Positions 1 through 10,177 of a stretch of 64,000 nucleotides of DNA are shown in pieces; the stretch's first letter is position 1; the number at the start of each line of letters is the position of its first letter. The notes below the pieces were generated by a model. That model ran no database searches. It had not been told where the DNA came from and saw only the letters and a list, made by a program, of their open reading frames with translations. The position numbers and the translations under genes were made by a program. The stretch comes from Pampus argenteus (taxonomy: Eukaryota; Chordata; Actinopteri; Scombriformes; Stromateidae), in the NCBI GenBank assembly GCA_036937835.1, contig CM072868.1, forward strand, positions 8,783,501-8,847,500. The letters are read 5' to 3'.

Positions 1-1200
1 CGTACACTATATAATACAGGCCAAAATACCAATATACTTATAATATAGTATAAACCTCTTGGTTATTTGTACTGATCACAAAATATGAACCTACATTTAA
101 TCAAAATTCAGATCAGTGTACCACTTTCATAACAATTGGCTGTCACAGACTTGCATTGTGCAAGAAAGATGAGATATGTATGATGAATCTGTCTTATTTA
201 CTTGAAGTCATATGTTTCACTTTTTGAGTTCACTTTTGACACCAAATGCTCCTTTTAGTTCATTCAGGGAAAAGATATGTTGGAACAGTTTTATACAATA
301 TACATTTTCAACTTTTTATGTCATTCTCATTTTTTTGGAATTCAATAAAACATATTTTCTGTGAATTTTAACATAATAGTTTTCATAGGCTTTTGTATTA
401 TCATACACATTTTCAAAGCTCCAACAAACTCTTATAACATTTTAATAATTAACACATGAACTCTAAAGCTGTGAATTTAATATTATTGACAGTGTACAAA
501 CACCACAAGCTAAATTACAGCACACTAAAGGTCAATATTTATCGCACTTCTGCTTTTATGGCAGTGATTTCTCATAACATTTGTTGTGGGAACTTTGCTC
601 ACTTTATATTTGCATTTTAAAATGTTGCGCTATAGCTACAACATATTATTAATTATGGGCTGGAGGACATGGATGTTGAATATTGGTAAGATTAACAACA
701 GGTAAATTGGTAAATCCTCAATTGGCTTGTGAGACTGCATGTAAACGCAATCTGTGTTTAGGGCAAAAATATAATGAACACATGGGGGAAAACAATCATT
801 GTAAATATGAGAACTATAATTACAACCACACCCTGAAACTAAATTAATTTATATCTGTTCTTAATACATTAATATTAGTAACATTTGTTTAGCAAAGATC
901 TTGTAAATTTGAACGATAATGTCATCCACCTAATACCCCGCCCCGAATATTTTTAGGATTAAATGCCAGTTTTCAATAATTTGTATTATTAAGAACAGTC
1001 ACTTTAGCTGTAACAATGGATTTTAAATAGTGACAACATTATATGTATTAAAATGTTCACTTCAAGCAGTGGCAGTCACTATTTATTTTTTCTTACAGTG
1101 ACCTCAATCTTAATCAGTGATCTCAATCATGAGGCTTGTGTAAAATAATTTAAAATAATAAAAAATAAATTTAACACAATAATAAATGAAAAATACTTTA
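1..1200. other. AT-rich non-coding stretch, no gene seen
   Basis: Strongly AT-rich sequence with frequent stops in all frames and no recognisable protein, RNA or repeat family. It probably belongs to the mbnl1 intron that follows the first coding exon, because the next mbnl1 exon is not found anywhere between here and position 5813. That placement is an inference. Confidence 0.5.
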
Positions 1201-1298
1201 TTTATAAGATAAAGTAAATATAGTAAATTACTGTCAAGTATTTTGGCTTTGCTGCTGCTTGGCTCTTATTGTGTTGTATGGCGATCCATGTCAGAAAG

Positions 1299-2240
1299 TC
1301 ACAAGAACACACTGTCGCACACCATGTTCCAAAAGCAATGTACACTTGCTCCAAGGTTAGTTTTGAGGGTCTCGTTTGACTGCAACTCAATAATTTGACA
1401 TTTCACTGTAGCACGGTCAGGAGGGCACTTTGTGATCACTGGGGTCAGACATGATACTGAAACCTCAAATGAGTTCTCAGTGCAGTAAAAAAAAAAAGTC
1501 CTTGCAGTCCTGCACATCTTTGAATCTTGTTTCAGAGTTATCCACAAAAGTGGAAAAAGCGTGGTTGAAATGTTGCAGAAATCCGGGGTTTGTTGAGGAA
1601 AATGAACAACACTGCTTAACAACAAAGTTATTCATCATTTTTAAATATTGTTGTCATTTCAGTTCCCTTTTTACCGATGCAATTTTTCTCTACCCTGGAG
1701 AGATTCGATGAATTCACATGTCTAACAATAAGGTCAGATTCAGTACTCGATAGATTCAGCAAGTCTGGCTTTTCTCACCTTTTGCTTGAAAAGAATTTGT
1801 GGGTTTTAAGCAGAAGACTCTAAAATCTCTCGAGCACCTTGCCACGACGTAACCAGCACCTCAATGTGTATGACAAAGACTCTGTATGTCTTACGGTCTT
1901 ACATTGTTGCAACAGTAGAATTGGCAATGATTCGGGACTCTAGGGGGGAGGTTGACCTATAAGTTCCTTTACTTCCTCATGCATAAGAGTTCTGATCAGC
2001 TGAGATTGTTCTATTCAAAAAAAAAACCCAAATGCTTTTAACATTTCAACTCTCCCCTCGTCTGGCTTTGACATCTTCGAGGAACCCGACCTAGGTGCAC
2101 AGTTGAGCAACATCACTAATGTCAGCACTCTCATCCAGCGCCAAGCTGTAACACAGAGCAGCTGCCAGATCCTTGTTCACCTGTTCACCGAAAGTCTTTG
2201 CCAATTTCTTCAACCCCCCCCAAATTAAAGTGGTTTATGC
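1299..2240 (-). pseudogene. Decayed hAT-superfamily transposase relic
   Basis: On the minus strand, conceptual translation around 2155-2080 reads SLALDESADISDVAQLCT. This is the LDES-x-D-x-x-D-x-AQL signature of the hAT transposases related to ZBED and GTF2IRD2-like proteins. Further along the same strand, around 1450-1350, it reads ATVKCQIIELQSNETLK, which resembles the C-terminal dimerisation region of the same family. Stops and frameshifts separate the two blocks and much of the middle is missing, so no protein can be made. The remnant may extend upstream to about 2560, where a short open stretch begins at a minus-strand ATG. It is a fossil of a cut-and-paste DNA transposon, probably inside an mbnl1 intron. 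Terminal repeats and a target duplication were not identified. Confidence 0.68.
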
Positions 2241-2560
2241 GTTTTAAAACGGCCTCTTGCTGTCATTAGTGAAGACGGCACACACTTCTGCAAATGGCAA
2301 AAAAACACTCACTCACTATACCTACCTATATCTGTAAATGCTTTCTCGCACTTTGCCAGGATCCATGCATCCGTTTCACATGTCGCCTCTGTTAAGTCTT
2401 TCAGATACCAATCGATCCATAAAGTTTAATCAGAGCAGTGAGTTGCTTAATCTTATTCCTTTCAAGTTCACTGCTAGGTGAAAATTTGTCCTGTCTCGCT
2501 CTCATTTGTCTATTCTCTTGCTTGCTGTCGTCAAAATTCATCTTTTTTTTTTTACTAAAT

Positions 2561-5500
2561 TCGGTGTAACCAGCGTACCTCTTGCCACAACAACTACATA
2601 CTGAACCAAGATGGATGGAGAAGTGGCTTCAGCTAATCAAGTTAATTGCATTACATACTGTAGGTCTACATGTAAAACCGGGGCTCTGCGGGCCGCATGT
2701 CTTCCAGTGGTCACGTACTAGGATAAAAATGATGAAAATCTTAATTACTTCAGTCAGTCCATTGTCAGACAACTGCAGCATGTGCGTCAGTAGCCAGTCC
2801 ATCGTACTGGAGTGGAGCCCCTGTGGCTCTTTGGCTCACTCTCACCTGTTTCCCATCACAGCCCAATGTGAGTTTATTGTGTTTCGTCAGCCTAAATACC
2901 CCAGATTTCCTTTTTATTCACTTCCATGAAACCAGCTCGGTGTCCAGCTGCTTATAGCAACACACTGCTGAATTCCTTTAACAGAAGCCAAAAGAATAAA
3001 CAAATTCTCCCCCCCGTTCTCTCGTGAAATGAGAATGACAGTTATCCAACAAGTCTTCATACCTAATGACATGACCGGTTGTTTATCAGTGTCTTCCAAA
3101 ATGGCTGTTCCAAGAATGACTCATATGACAGTTTTCTGATCTGCCACGTCTATTGCTCAGGTTTGGTTAAGTTTTAGGGAACAAATACTACTTAGTTAAG
3201 GTTAGATAAAGATCAAAGTTAAAAGAAAACAACTTTGACTGTTCAAAGGAGACAGGATGGAAATTAATGATCTCCAGTTTGAATTTCAAGGTCTTTATAT
3301 GCACAGCCAAAAACTTTGGTGCCGGTTTAACAACAATATGCAACATCTGCAAGTGTTACTATGAAAGCAGAGTCATTATTCCCAAGGTGAAGTCAGACAT
3401 CATATTTTTTTTTACTTAGCATGAATGTATAGCATGAACTGTTGAACATGTTTCAACACCTAGACTGCTACAAAAACTTATACAAGTTGTTTTATGTATT
3501 AGTAAACCGTTTTTAGCTGTAAGTGAGCCCAAGAAACACTATGATACTGTAAATAACTTCAAATTTGTGCTGTGTGCTCAGACTGTTTTCTCCCTCCTTT
3601 TGTAAGGTTGCTCATCTTTCTTATCGGAATGATTCCAGGCTGAGAGGGTCAGTCTCACTAATATCAGCCAATCACACAGAGTCTCTGTCTCTGACTTATT
3701 TCCTGCTCGCCTCTATCCCTCCATCAAATGGAACTTTCCACTACATTCACCACTGACAAACACGTTTTTGTTTTTTTTAAATAACACAGAATCGCTGAAT
3801 GAAGTCCATAAAGAGAGGGAAAACTAAAGACATCTACACAAACAGACCAACTGGTACGCAAGAAACTGTGTGTATTAAATCCGAGAGAGAATGTAAGGTT
3901 GGAAAAAGCAAGAAAGAGCTGCCTGTATGCCTTTTTTTATTCCTTCTGCTACAGGCCCTGCCTCTCTTTGCCGGACTGCCTTTCAAAAGAATTGTAAGGA
4001 GGGTGGTATGACAAATTGTCCAGGAGTGTGAAGCCACGTGTACCACCATCCATTCCTTCTTTTTTCTCTCCACATCCTCCTATCTGTCCTTCTCTATCCC
4101 CTTGCCCCTCTCTCACATGCCTAGCTATGTGTTATGAATTCATCAGCAGATAAAGCAGATCTATCATACTGTCATGGAGGCAGAGAAGGGAGGTAGACTG
4201 TGGAATGCCCTGGCACTGGGAGCAGGGAAGAGCTCTGAGTACAGAGTTACGCTTCCTCGCACATTCCCTGCTGCGCCTGCTCTCGCACTCCCTGGCTCAT
4301 CCTGCGTGTCTGTTTTCATGATACATACGATGCCTCAGCAGTCCCCCTTATCCATTCCTGTCTTACCTGTACCTACTCAACCCACCCAAGCCATCTCAGC
4401 TCCACTGAAGCAACCCAGGGTTGTAATAACACAGAGCCCGGTTTAAGAGGAAATCCCCCCAGTTATACACCTGGCTATGACTTGGCCTGGCTTGACTGAC
4501 TTCCAGCAAGAACACCATGCTTGCCAATCAGATAGGAGACAAATTACAGGACATGTGGACAACACGATAGACAGAACACTAGGATCCAGGATCATTGTGC
4601 CCACTTGAGCCAAAATGCCCAGATTTACTAAACTGATATCTCTGTATCCAACACATTTTCAGTATCTGGAATAATGATGCAGCAGGCTGAAACTTGTATT
4701 CTGCATATGTTCATACGTACATTCACTTGTCTTTATGTATCATATGCTGCCACAGCTGACCCTTTGTGTGACCAGATGCATACCCAATACAGTTTATGGG
4801 TGTTTACAACTGTCAGCTGTGTACAATATATTTATAACTCATGATGTGTTGTGTCTTGTTTAAATGTATTTTTCTTAATAACAGTTTTGAGGTTATGTTT
4901 AGACAACTCAGCTCACTTGGTTAAGGTTAGTTATATACTGAAAAAGTCAATGACTTGTAGCATGAGACGGGCTGTGTTTACTGCCACTATAGCGGCTGAA
5001 ATATGTCAACAAGTACTGGATGAAATGGTGTTAAATCAAGTTGACATTTATGGTTTTAAGTGAAATGTCTCGATTCCAAATCGATTGCCATGAAACTTTG
5101 ATAAAGACGTCCTCCAAATTTAACAAAACAAATGTATTGTTGGCCCATCCACTCCTCAGTCTCCTTTTCCTCTACCAGTATCATCAAACTTTTGATGTGT
5201 TTAATACGTTATATATATATATATATTTTCACGACTTCTCAACCCAGTCCCTTCTACTTTCCTCTCCCTTTCTATCTTCTTCATTTTTCTTCCCTGTGTC
5301 TGAGGGAGAGAGTGGAGCTGCATAGTGGGAGTGTGTTGTCTCAGTGCCAGGGCAAAAATAGACAGTAAATTACAGAGCCTTCTGAGGACACCCCACTGTG
5401 CTGCATGACCTCAAAATAACATGCACATATACACTTGCAGACTCACATACAAACATGAAATACACACTGTGCTGCCCTACTTCTATGTTACCCATTCAGC

Positions 5501-5813
5501 CTTGTGGATGTGACAATCACACAGAAACTTTCGCAATGTGCCAACTGACGGTTAAAGTTTTGTACCAGCGAAGGAAACTCTGAGTATGATTCCCAGATGT
5601 TAATGCGATTGCGGCCTCAGCTTACCAGGGCAAATAAAAGTGTTTATACAGATATTTGACTGGTACTGTATGTGTATGTGTACTTGTTTCCTCGCTACAA
5701 ACTGTCTTCCTAAATAGAAATAACTGTTCTGCATCATGCTTGTCAACATTGCAAGCCAGACAAAAAGCAAACAGGACTATGTGATGAATCAACATCACAG
5801 GTGTCATACTCAC
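2561..5813. other. Probable mbnl1 intron downstream of the first coding exon
   Basis: No exon-like segment was recognised here. The second coding exon of mbnl1, which would complete zinc finger 2 with a GRCSRENCKYLH-like peptide, is absent on the minus strand, so it must lie left of the window. The stretch holds low-complexity tracts, a short AT repeat at about 5208-5226 and a dispersed repeat fragment at about 4995-5108. Open frames such as 4174-4446 show no protein-like composition or family similarity. Confidence 0.5.
4995..5108 (+). repeat. Fragment of a dispersed percomorph repeat (family A, internal part)
   Basis: This contains two imperfect versions of a unit that reads roughly 'gaaatatctcaacaa..tggatgg', followed by 'tgaaatgtctcg' and 'gattgccatgaaa'. 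I recognise this as the internal part of an abundant percomorph repeat whose right end is rich in 'gctaattagca' and 'ttagcatgctaa'. Right-end pieces of what appears to be the same family occur at 12983-13207 and 30137-30283. Recognition is from memory, and the copy is badly diverged. Confidence 0.5.
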
Positions 5814-5987
5814 CTTGAGCGAGTCAAAACAGGCAATGACTCTGCCGTTTTCCACTTGACAGCTCTTGGCAGGATGGGCGAACTTGCACTCACTGTCCGG
5901 TCGTGAACACGTTCCTCTCTGGAATTCCCGACAAACCTCCAATGTCAGCCACTTCGTGTCCCGGATCGGTGTCACATTCACCGCCAT
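5814..5987 (-). CDS. mbnl1: Muscleblind-like splicing regulator, first coding exon (partial gene)
   Basis: This exon encodes residues 1-58 of a muscleblind-like protein, an RNA-binding factor that controls alternative splicing and mRNA localisation through YGCY motifs. The peptide starts MAVNVTPIRDTKWLTLEVCR. It contains the complete first CCCH zinc finger with Cys19, Cys27, Cys34 and His38 (C-x7-C-x6-C-x3-H). Cys53 is the first ligand of finger 2, and the exon ends FDSLK. The 174-nt exon stops at a strong donor (AAG then gtgagt, GT at 5813-5812), which is the expected boundary after Lys58; reading on into the intron gives unrelated residues. Residues such as Val3, Thr6 and Ile8 favour mbnl1 over mbnl2, and the sucnr1/aadac neighbourhood supports this. 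Remaining exons lie left of the window. Minus strand, divergent from sucnr1. Confidence 0.94.
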
Positions 5988-6072
5988 TTCGAGCCAGACA
6001 GGAGGGGTTGATTGAGAGAAACAAGTATCCAGCGAATGTAATTATGTGTGCGTCTGTGTGTTTCTGATGACA
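5988..6072 (-). other. mbnl1: mbnl1 5' UTR part of the start-codon exon (predicted)
   Basis: Upstream of the ATG at 5987, the minus strand has a pyrimidine-rich tract ending in a 'gtcccag' acceptor (AG at 6074-6073). The start-codon exon therefore probably begins near 6072 and carries about 85 nt of untranslated leader. The ATG context is 'cgaaATGG', with a purine at -3 and G at +4. The acceptor choice is a prediction; a transcript could settle it. Confidence 0.5.
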
Positions 6073-6520
6073 CTGGGACAAATGGTGAGAAAGAATAAGT
6101 AAATGACATGGGAAAAGGCCAGTTTCAAGAGGTTATGTCCCAAAGGGTCTGATTCTGAGGTGAAGCCTGAGAGGCCTGGGACTCGCCTACCACCTGTGGT
6201 TCATCCTAAGAGTCTGTTTGTGGCTGTACTAGGGATCCTTCACCGCCTGTCACCAAGGGCCTGAGATGGTGACGGCCACAGAGGTTTGCTTTGTAATCTC
6301 TCTCTCTCTCGTTCTCTCTCTCAGCGCACACACACAAACGCACACACACAGGTTCCCTCTGTCGCCTTGCGCCTTGGCTGAACTGTCAGATGAGACGAAT
6401 GGCAAAACACTTTATCGACTGAGTTGGCCCATGATGAAAAGATGCAGGGCTGGAAGAAAGGAAGGAAAAGGAGAAAGAGGAAGGGAAGAAGGAGAATGAG
6501 AAGGCTGTGGTGAAGGGGAC

Positions 6521-6895
6521 AGCAAAGAGACAATCTCCTTCTGCTCACAGGAGCTGATAAAAACTGTCTGTATTCAGCATCAGGCTCTGTCTGCAGAGGA
6601 GAGACTGTTTGACTTCCACTGAGGAGGGTTGAGTGGCATGGATGGAGGGAGTTCTGGCTGGCAAACAGAACAAGCGATCGAGGGAGGGAGGTGTCAGTGG
6701 TGTGGGGACTGGCTCAGTGGACGGGGTTGGCAGTCCTAGCAGTCCTGCAGCTCCTGGTGTGGCTGGCAACTCCGGCAGACATGTACAGGCACAGAGGCAG
6801 AGGCGGCTTCAGCGGAGCCAAACAGCCACAGGGGTCAGCGAAAGAAGGCACTTCTCTCTGTGGAGAGGGAAGGAATAGTGTCAGTGGAGCACGCC
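6521..6895 (-). promoter_or_regulatory. Cluster of YGCY motifs upstream of the mbnl1 start exon
   Basis: Read on the minus strand (the mbnl1 transcript sense), this stretch has about 16 YGCY tetramers in roughly 370 nt, most of them between 6637 and 6890. About six would be expected at even base composition. YGCY is the established binding motif of MBNL proteins, and the first coding exon of mammalian MBNL1 is known to be autoregulated by exclusion. A role in autoregulation here is an inference. Confidence 0.4.
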
Positions 6896-7142
6896 TTAAT
6901 GCACACACGCATGTGCACAGAGGTTAATACATTCATACACACACACATTCAGATTCATTGGAACACGTTTCCCATTCATTCTCATGCAGATCTTCCCTCA
7001 AAGACACTGCCAGGCTCTCAACTGGAAACATCAAATCAAACACCATATCGCTAACAGTAAGGCTCACGGATTCAGGCATAGACAATTTATTTAAAATGAA
7101 GACAGTGAAGAATAGAGAGAGAGCAATCAAGAGAAAGAAGAA

Positions 7143-7146
<4 letters not shown>

Positions 7147-7178
<32 letters not shown>
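7147..7178. repeat. (AG)n microsatellite
   Basis: Uninterrupted AG dinucleotides, about 32 bp, followed by AT-rich sequence with AAT repeats near 7300-7330. Non-coding. Confidence 0.95.
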
Positions 7179-7183
<5 letters not shown>

Positions 7184-7330
7184 TAGGGATGGATAATAGA
7201 AATTTGAATTAGTAGTAGTATGTCATGTAATTTGAACTACAGGTCAGTCTTTAACAACTTAAATACAACATAAATGTAAATAAAGAGAAAATAATAGAAT
7301 AATAATAATAATAGGAATAATAATAATAAT

Positions 7331-8780
7331 AGGAACTAGGAACTTCTACAGCTTCTCGGTCTCTAATACGTGTAAAAGCTGAGTCATCACTACTTCTAAA
7401 CTACCTCAAATGACCCTTTCCTTTGCATAAAGGACGAAACCCGTGTTGTGAGCCATTGACACAGACATGTGCTATTTAAGTGTAGAAAACTTGCAATCTA
7501 ATTACAAAAAACCCCATAAATCCCCCCATCAACAACAACAGAGCGTTTAAGTGTTTAAGTATCAAAGTATTGATCACTGAGTTATCAATCCGCCCATCTC
7601 TGGTGCGATTGGAAACGGCCAATCAGCTGGCTGGATAGTTCCAGCCTCACACAGTTGGCAGGCGGTCAGGTGAGATAGCACTACATGAGGTCACTCATCA
7701 CAGAGAGAGAAAGGAATGAAGTGATGACATTGTTTTACTGGTATGCTTTTATTCTGTTAAACGTATCCGTAATGAATGCTCGTTAAATCATCCAAACACT
7801 TTCTGACCTCTGTGCTCACATTCAGATGTTGAAAACATCATCTGCCCCAGAAAACTCCTACAGCTGCTACGCTTACAGTAAGTACCCTCATGCCACATGT
7901 GGTTAGATCACTTCTAGGTCCCCGACAGTCTAGCAGATGTAATGTGTTTGTGAGTATGCTATCATGAATGGATGATATTATCTTTATTTAAAGCAGCCAT
8001 CAACACAAACTTTAAAATGACTATTTAGAGGAACAACTGGTTAGTGAAAAGTCAAAAACAGAAAGCAGGTGGCTGATGGGCTGATGCTGCTTGTTGAGGG
8101 ATTTTTTTGTGCTTTCTTGTGAACACTAACATCCCAAACTTGAAAAACCAGCTGCCAAACATTGTTTATTGTATTAGAAATTGAAGCCATGAGGACAGAC
8201 AACACTTACAACTGATGTGGAAAAAGTTCTATGTGGTAGGATATTGGATTAAATGATTACTTTTTGGCAGCCTTGGATATCAGAGTTTCCTACCAGCAAG
8301 TAAACACACTCAAGTGACACTTATCCTTTAATTAAATGCATCAATTGGGCAAAAACATTCAAAAGACAATACCAGGAGCCTTGTGAACATCAGGTCCTGT
8401 ACTTGACTTGAAAAATGTAGCACGCCACAAAATATTCGACTTTTCTAAAACAGAAGATGAGTCAACTATTGAATACAAAGTAATCCCAGGGACATCACAG
8501 ACTGATTATTTAACAGTGATAGAGCATATAAGGGTTGTTGGGTTTTTTTTAACTCCAGATCTATAATCACTAATACCGCAAAAACAAAACAAAAAACCCC
8601 ACATGGTTTGAAGAAAAATGAGAATAGAGAAAACAGCAAAGGGAGAGAGGAAGGAAGAAGAAAAAAATAAAGTAAAAATACTCCCTTAGTCAAACATTGA
8701 TTGCTTATGTGTCATGCTCTCTTTGACTATTTGGTCACATTTGTGGTGAACTACTTTTTTCAGGCCAAAGCTGATATTTT
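7331..8780. other. Non-coding stretch, nothing recognised
   Basis: No gene or known repeat was recognised. Open frames are short, low in complexity and unsupported. Probably mbnl1 5' intron or intergenic DNA. Confidence 0.4.
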
Positions 8781-8782
8781 GG

Positions 8783-8785
<3 letters not shown>

Positions 8786-8816
<31 letters not shown>
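8786..8816. repeat. (GT)n microsatellite
   Basis: About 31 bp of GT dinucleotides without interruption. Non-coding. Confidence 0.95.
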
Positions 8817-8817
<1 letters not shown>

Positions 8818-9094
8818 CAGCAAGAGGCCAGGGCTACCCACTGTATCTGGCAGGAAGAATGTGGTCAGGAATAAGAATATAGACAGGACTACCATTACCA
8901 GTGCATTAAATATGGAGTGGCAAAATTAGTCTTCTGCATCGTTTATTCTTACTCACTTCCTGACCGCTCCTATAACTTTCCTTCTTTCTCTATTGCGCTG
9001 TCAAGCCCAGATGTCAGGACAGTAGGTGGCATTTCATGCCTACAAATAAAAGAAAGACCTACTTTTATTTTATTTTATTTTATTTTTTCATGCA

Positions 9095-9285
9095 GAGAGT
9101 CAGATGATACGATTAACACCATTCTGATATACAGTATATCCATTAAATATGAAACAACTGGTTAGTTAGCTTAGCATAAAGACTGAAATCTAGAATCAGA
9201 CTCTGTCCAAAGGTAACAAGATCCACCTACCAGCAAATATAAAAAAATATAAATGAACATGTTCTACCTTGTTTGCTTAAAAAAT
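9095..9285 (+). repeat. Dispersed percomorph repeat (family B), diverged copy
   Basis: Key stretches are 'gagagtcagatgatacgat', 'ggttagttagcttagcataa', 'ctctgtccaaaggtaacaag' and 'atccacctaccagca', ending near 'taccttgtttgctt'. I recognise this order from a very common percomorph repeat. It is preceded by a TTTTA pentanucleotide run (about 9061-9087) and followed by a CA run. No coding capacity is seen. Its class (SINE or DNA element) is not established here. Confidence 0.6.
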
Positions 9286-9895
9286 TCAAACACACACACA
9301 CACACACTTGCACATCTAAAGAATCAGTTTTTGCCCACAGTTACAGCTTACCACAGTTGTGTATCATTGCTTTGTCAGAGGCTATGGGCCTAAGCAGAAA
9401 GGGAATGTGGGTCCAGAGAGAAAAACCAACAAAATATCCAGTAGCATTGAACTCTGGCATAAACCGAGATAAAAGAGAATACGCTCCACTTACAATGACT
9501 GCACGAATGAAAAGGAAGCAAATGGCTGGAGAATGTACACAAATTAGATTAGACAAACCCACCCAAGAGTCCAAAAGCAATGTCATGCTAGTTTTCTGAA
9601 AGGACTTGTTTTTCCTAGATTTTTATACAGCACTGGTATTATACCCCACTGGAAATGGTCACGAAAAAAACGAACTGCCACAAGCTTTAATATGAAATAG
9701 GGTAGATTAATTCCATGGGGCCCCACCTACATGTATTATTAGCCCCTATGTCACACCCACATGCAAAGAGCTATCTCATGCCAAAAACAAAATGCCTATC
9801 AAACACAACCCATCTGGAAACTGAAAGTGAGCGAGGCTGATTAGACAAGGCTCATGTCAAAACAGTGGATAAAAACCGAAGGGGGTGAAAAATGT

Positions 9896-9917
9896 AAAAA
9901 AAAAAAAAAAAAAAAAA
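9896..9917. repeat. Poly(A) tract
   Basis: A run of 22 A residues on the plus strand. No retrogene body is recognised next to it. Confidence 0.9.
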
Positions 9918-10141
9918 TGACTCGAGTGTTGAGGAAATATATAAATAAAAGAGTCATCAATAAGCATCTTAGCATGTGTGAATAATGCATGTGGCCATTT
10001 CCCGTAGCCAGAGGCAGGAGATATTATTACCAGATCAACTGGCCAAGGTAATAAGCTGAAGAGGAGAGGGATGTAGAGAAAGCTGGGGATATTACACAAC
10101 CCCCAACCCCTATAATGCCCCAAATCCCTGAACATGCGTTT

Positions 10142-10146
10142 ACACA

Positions 10147-10177
<31 letters not shown>
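10142..10177. repeat. (CA)n microsatellite
   Basis: CA dinucleotides with one T interruption, about 36 bp. Confidence 0.9.

Noticed and set aside
5622..5813. Extension of the mbnl1 frame past 5814 (residues after FDSLK)
   Set aside because: The reading continues into an intron after a strong gtgagt donor; the added residues have no muscleblind character.
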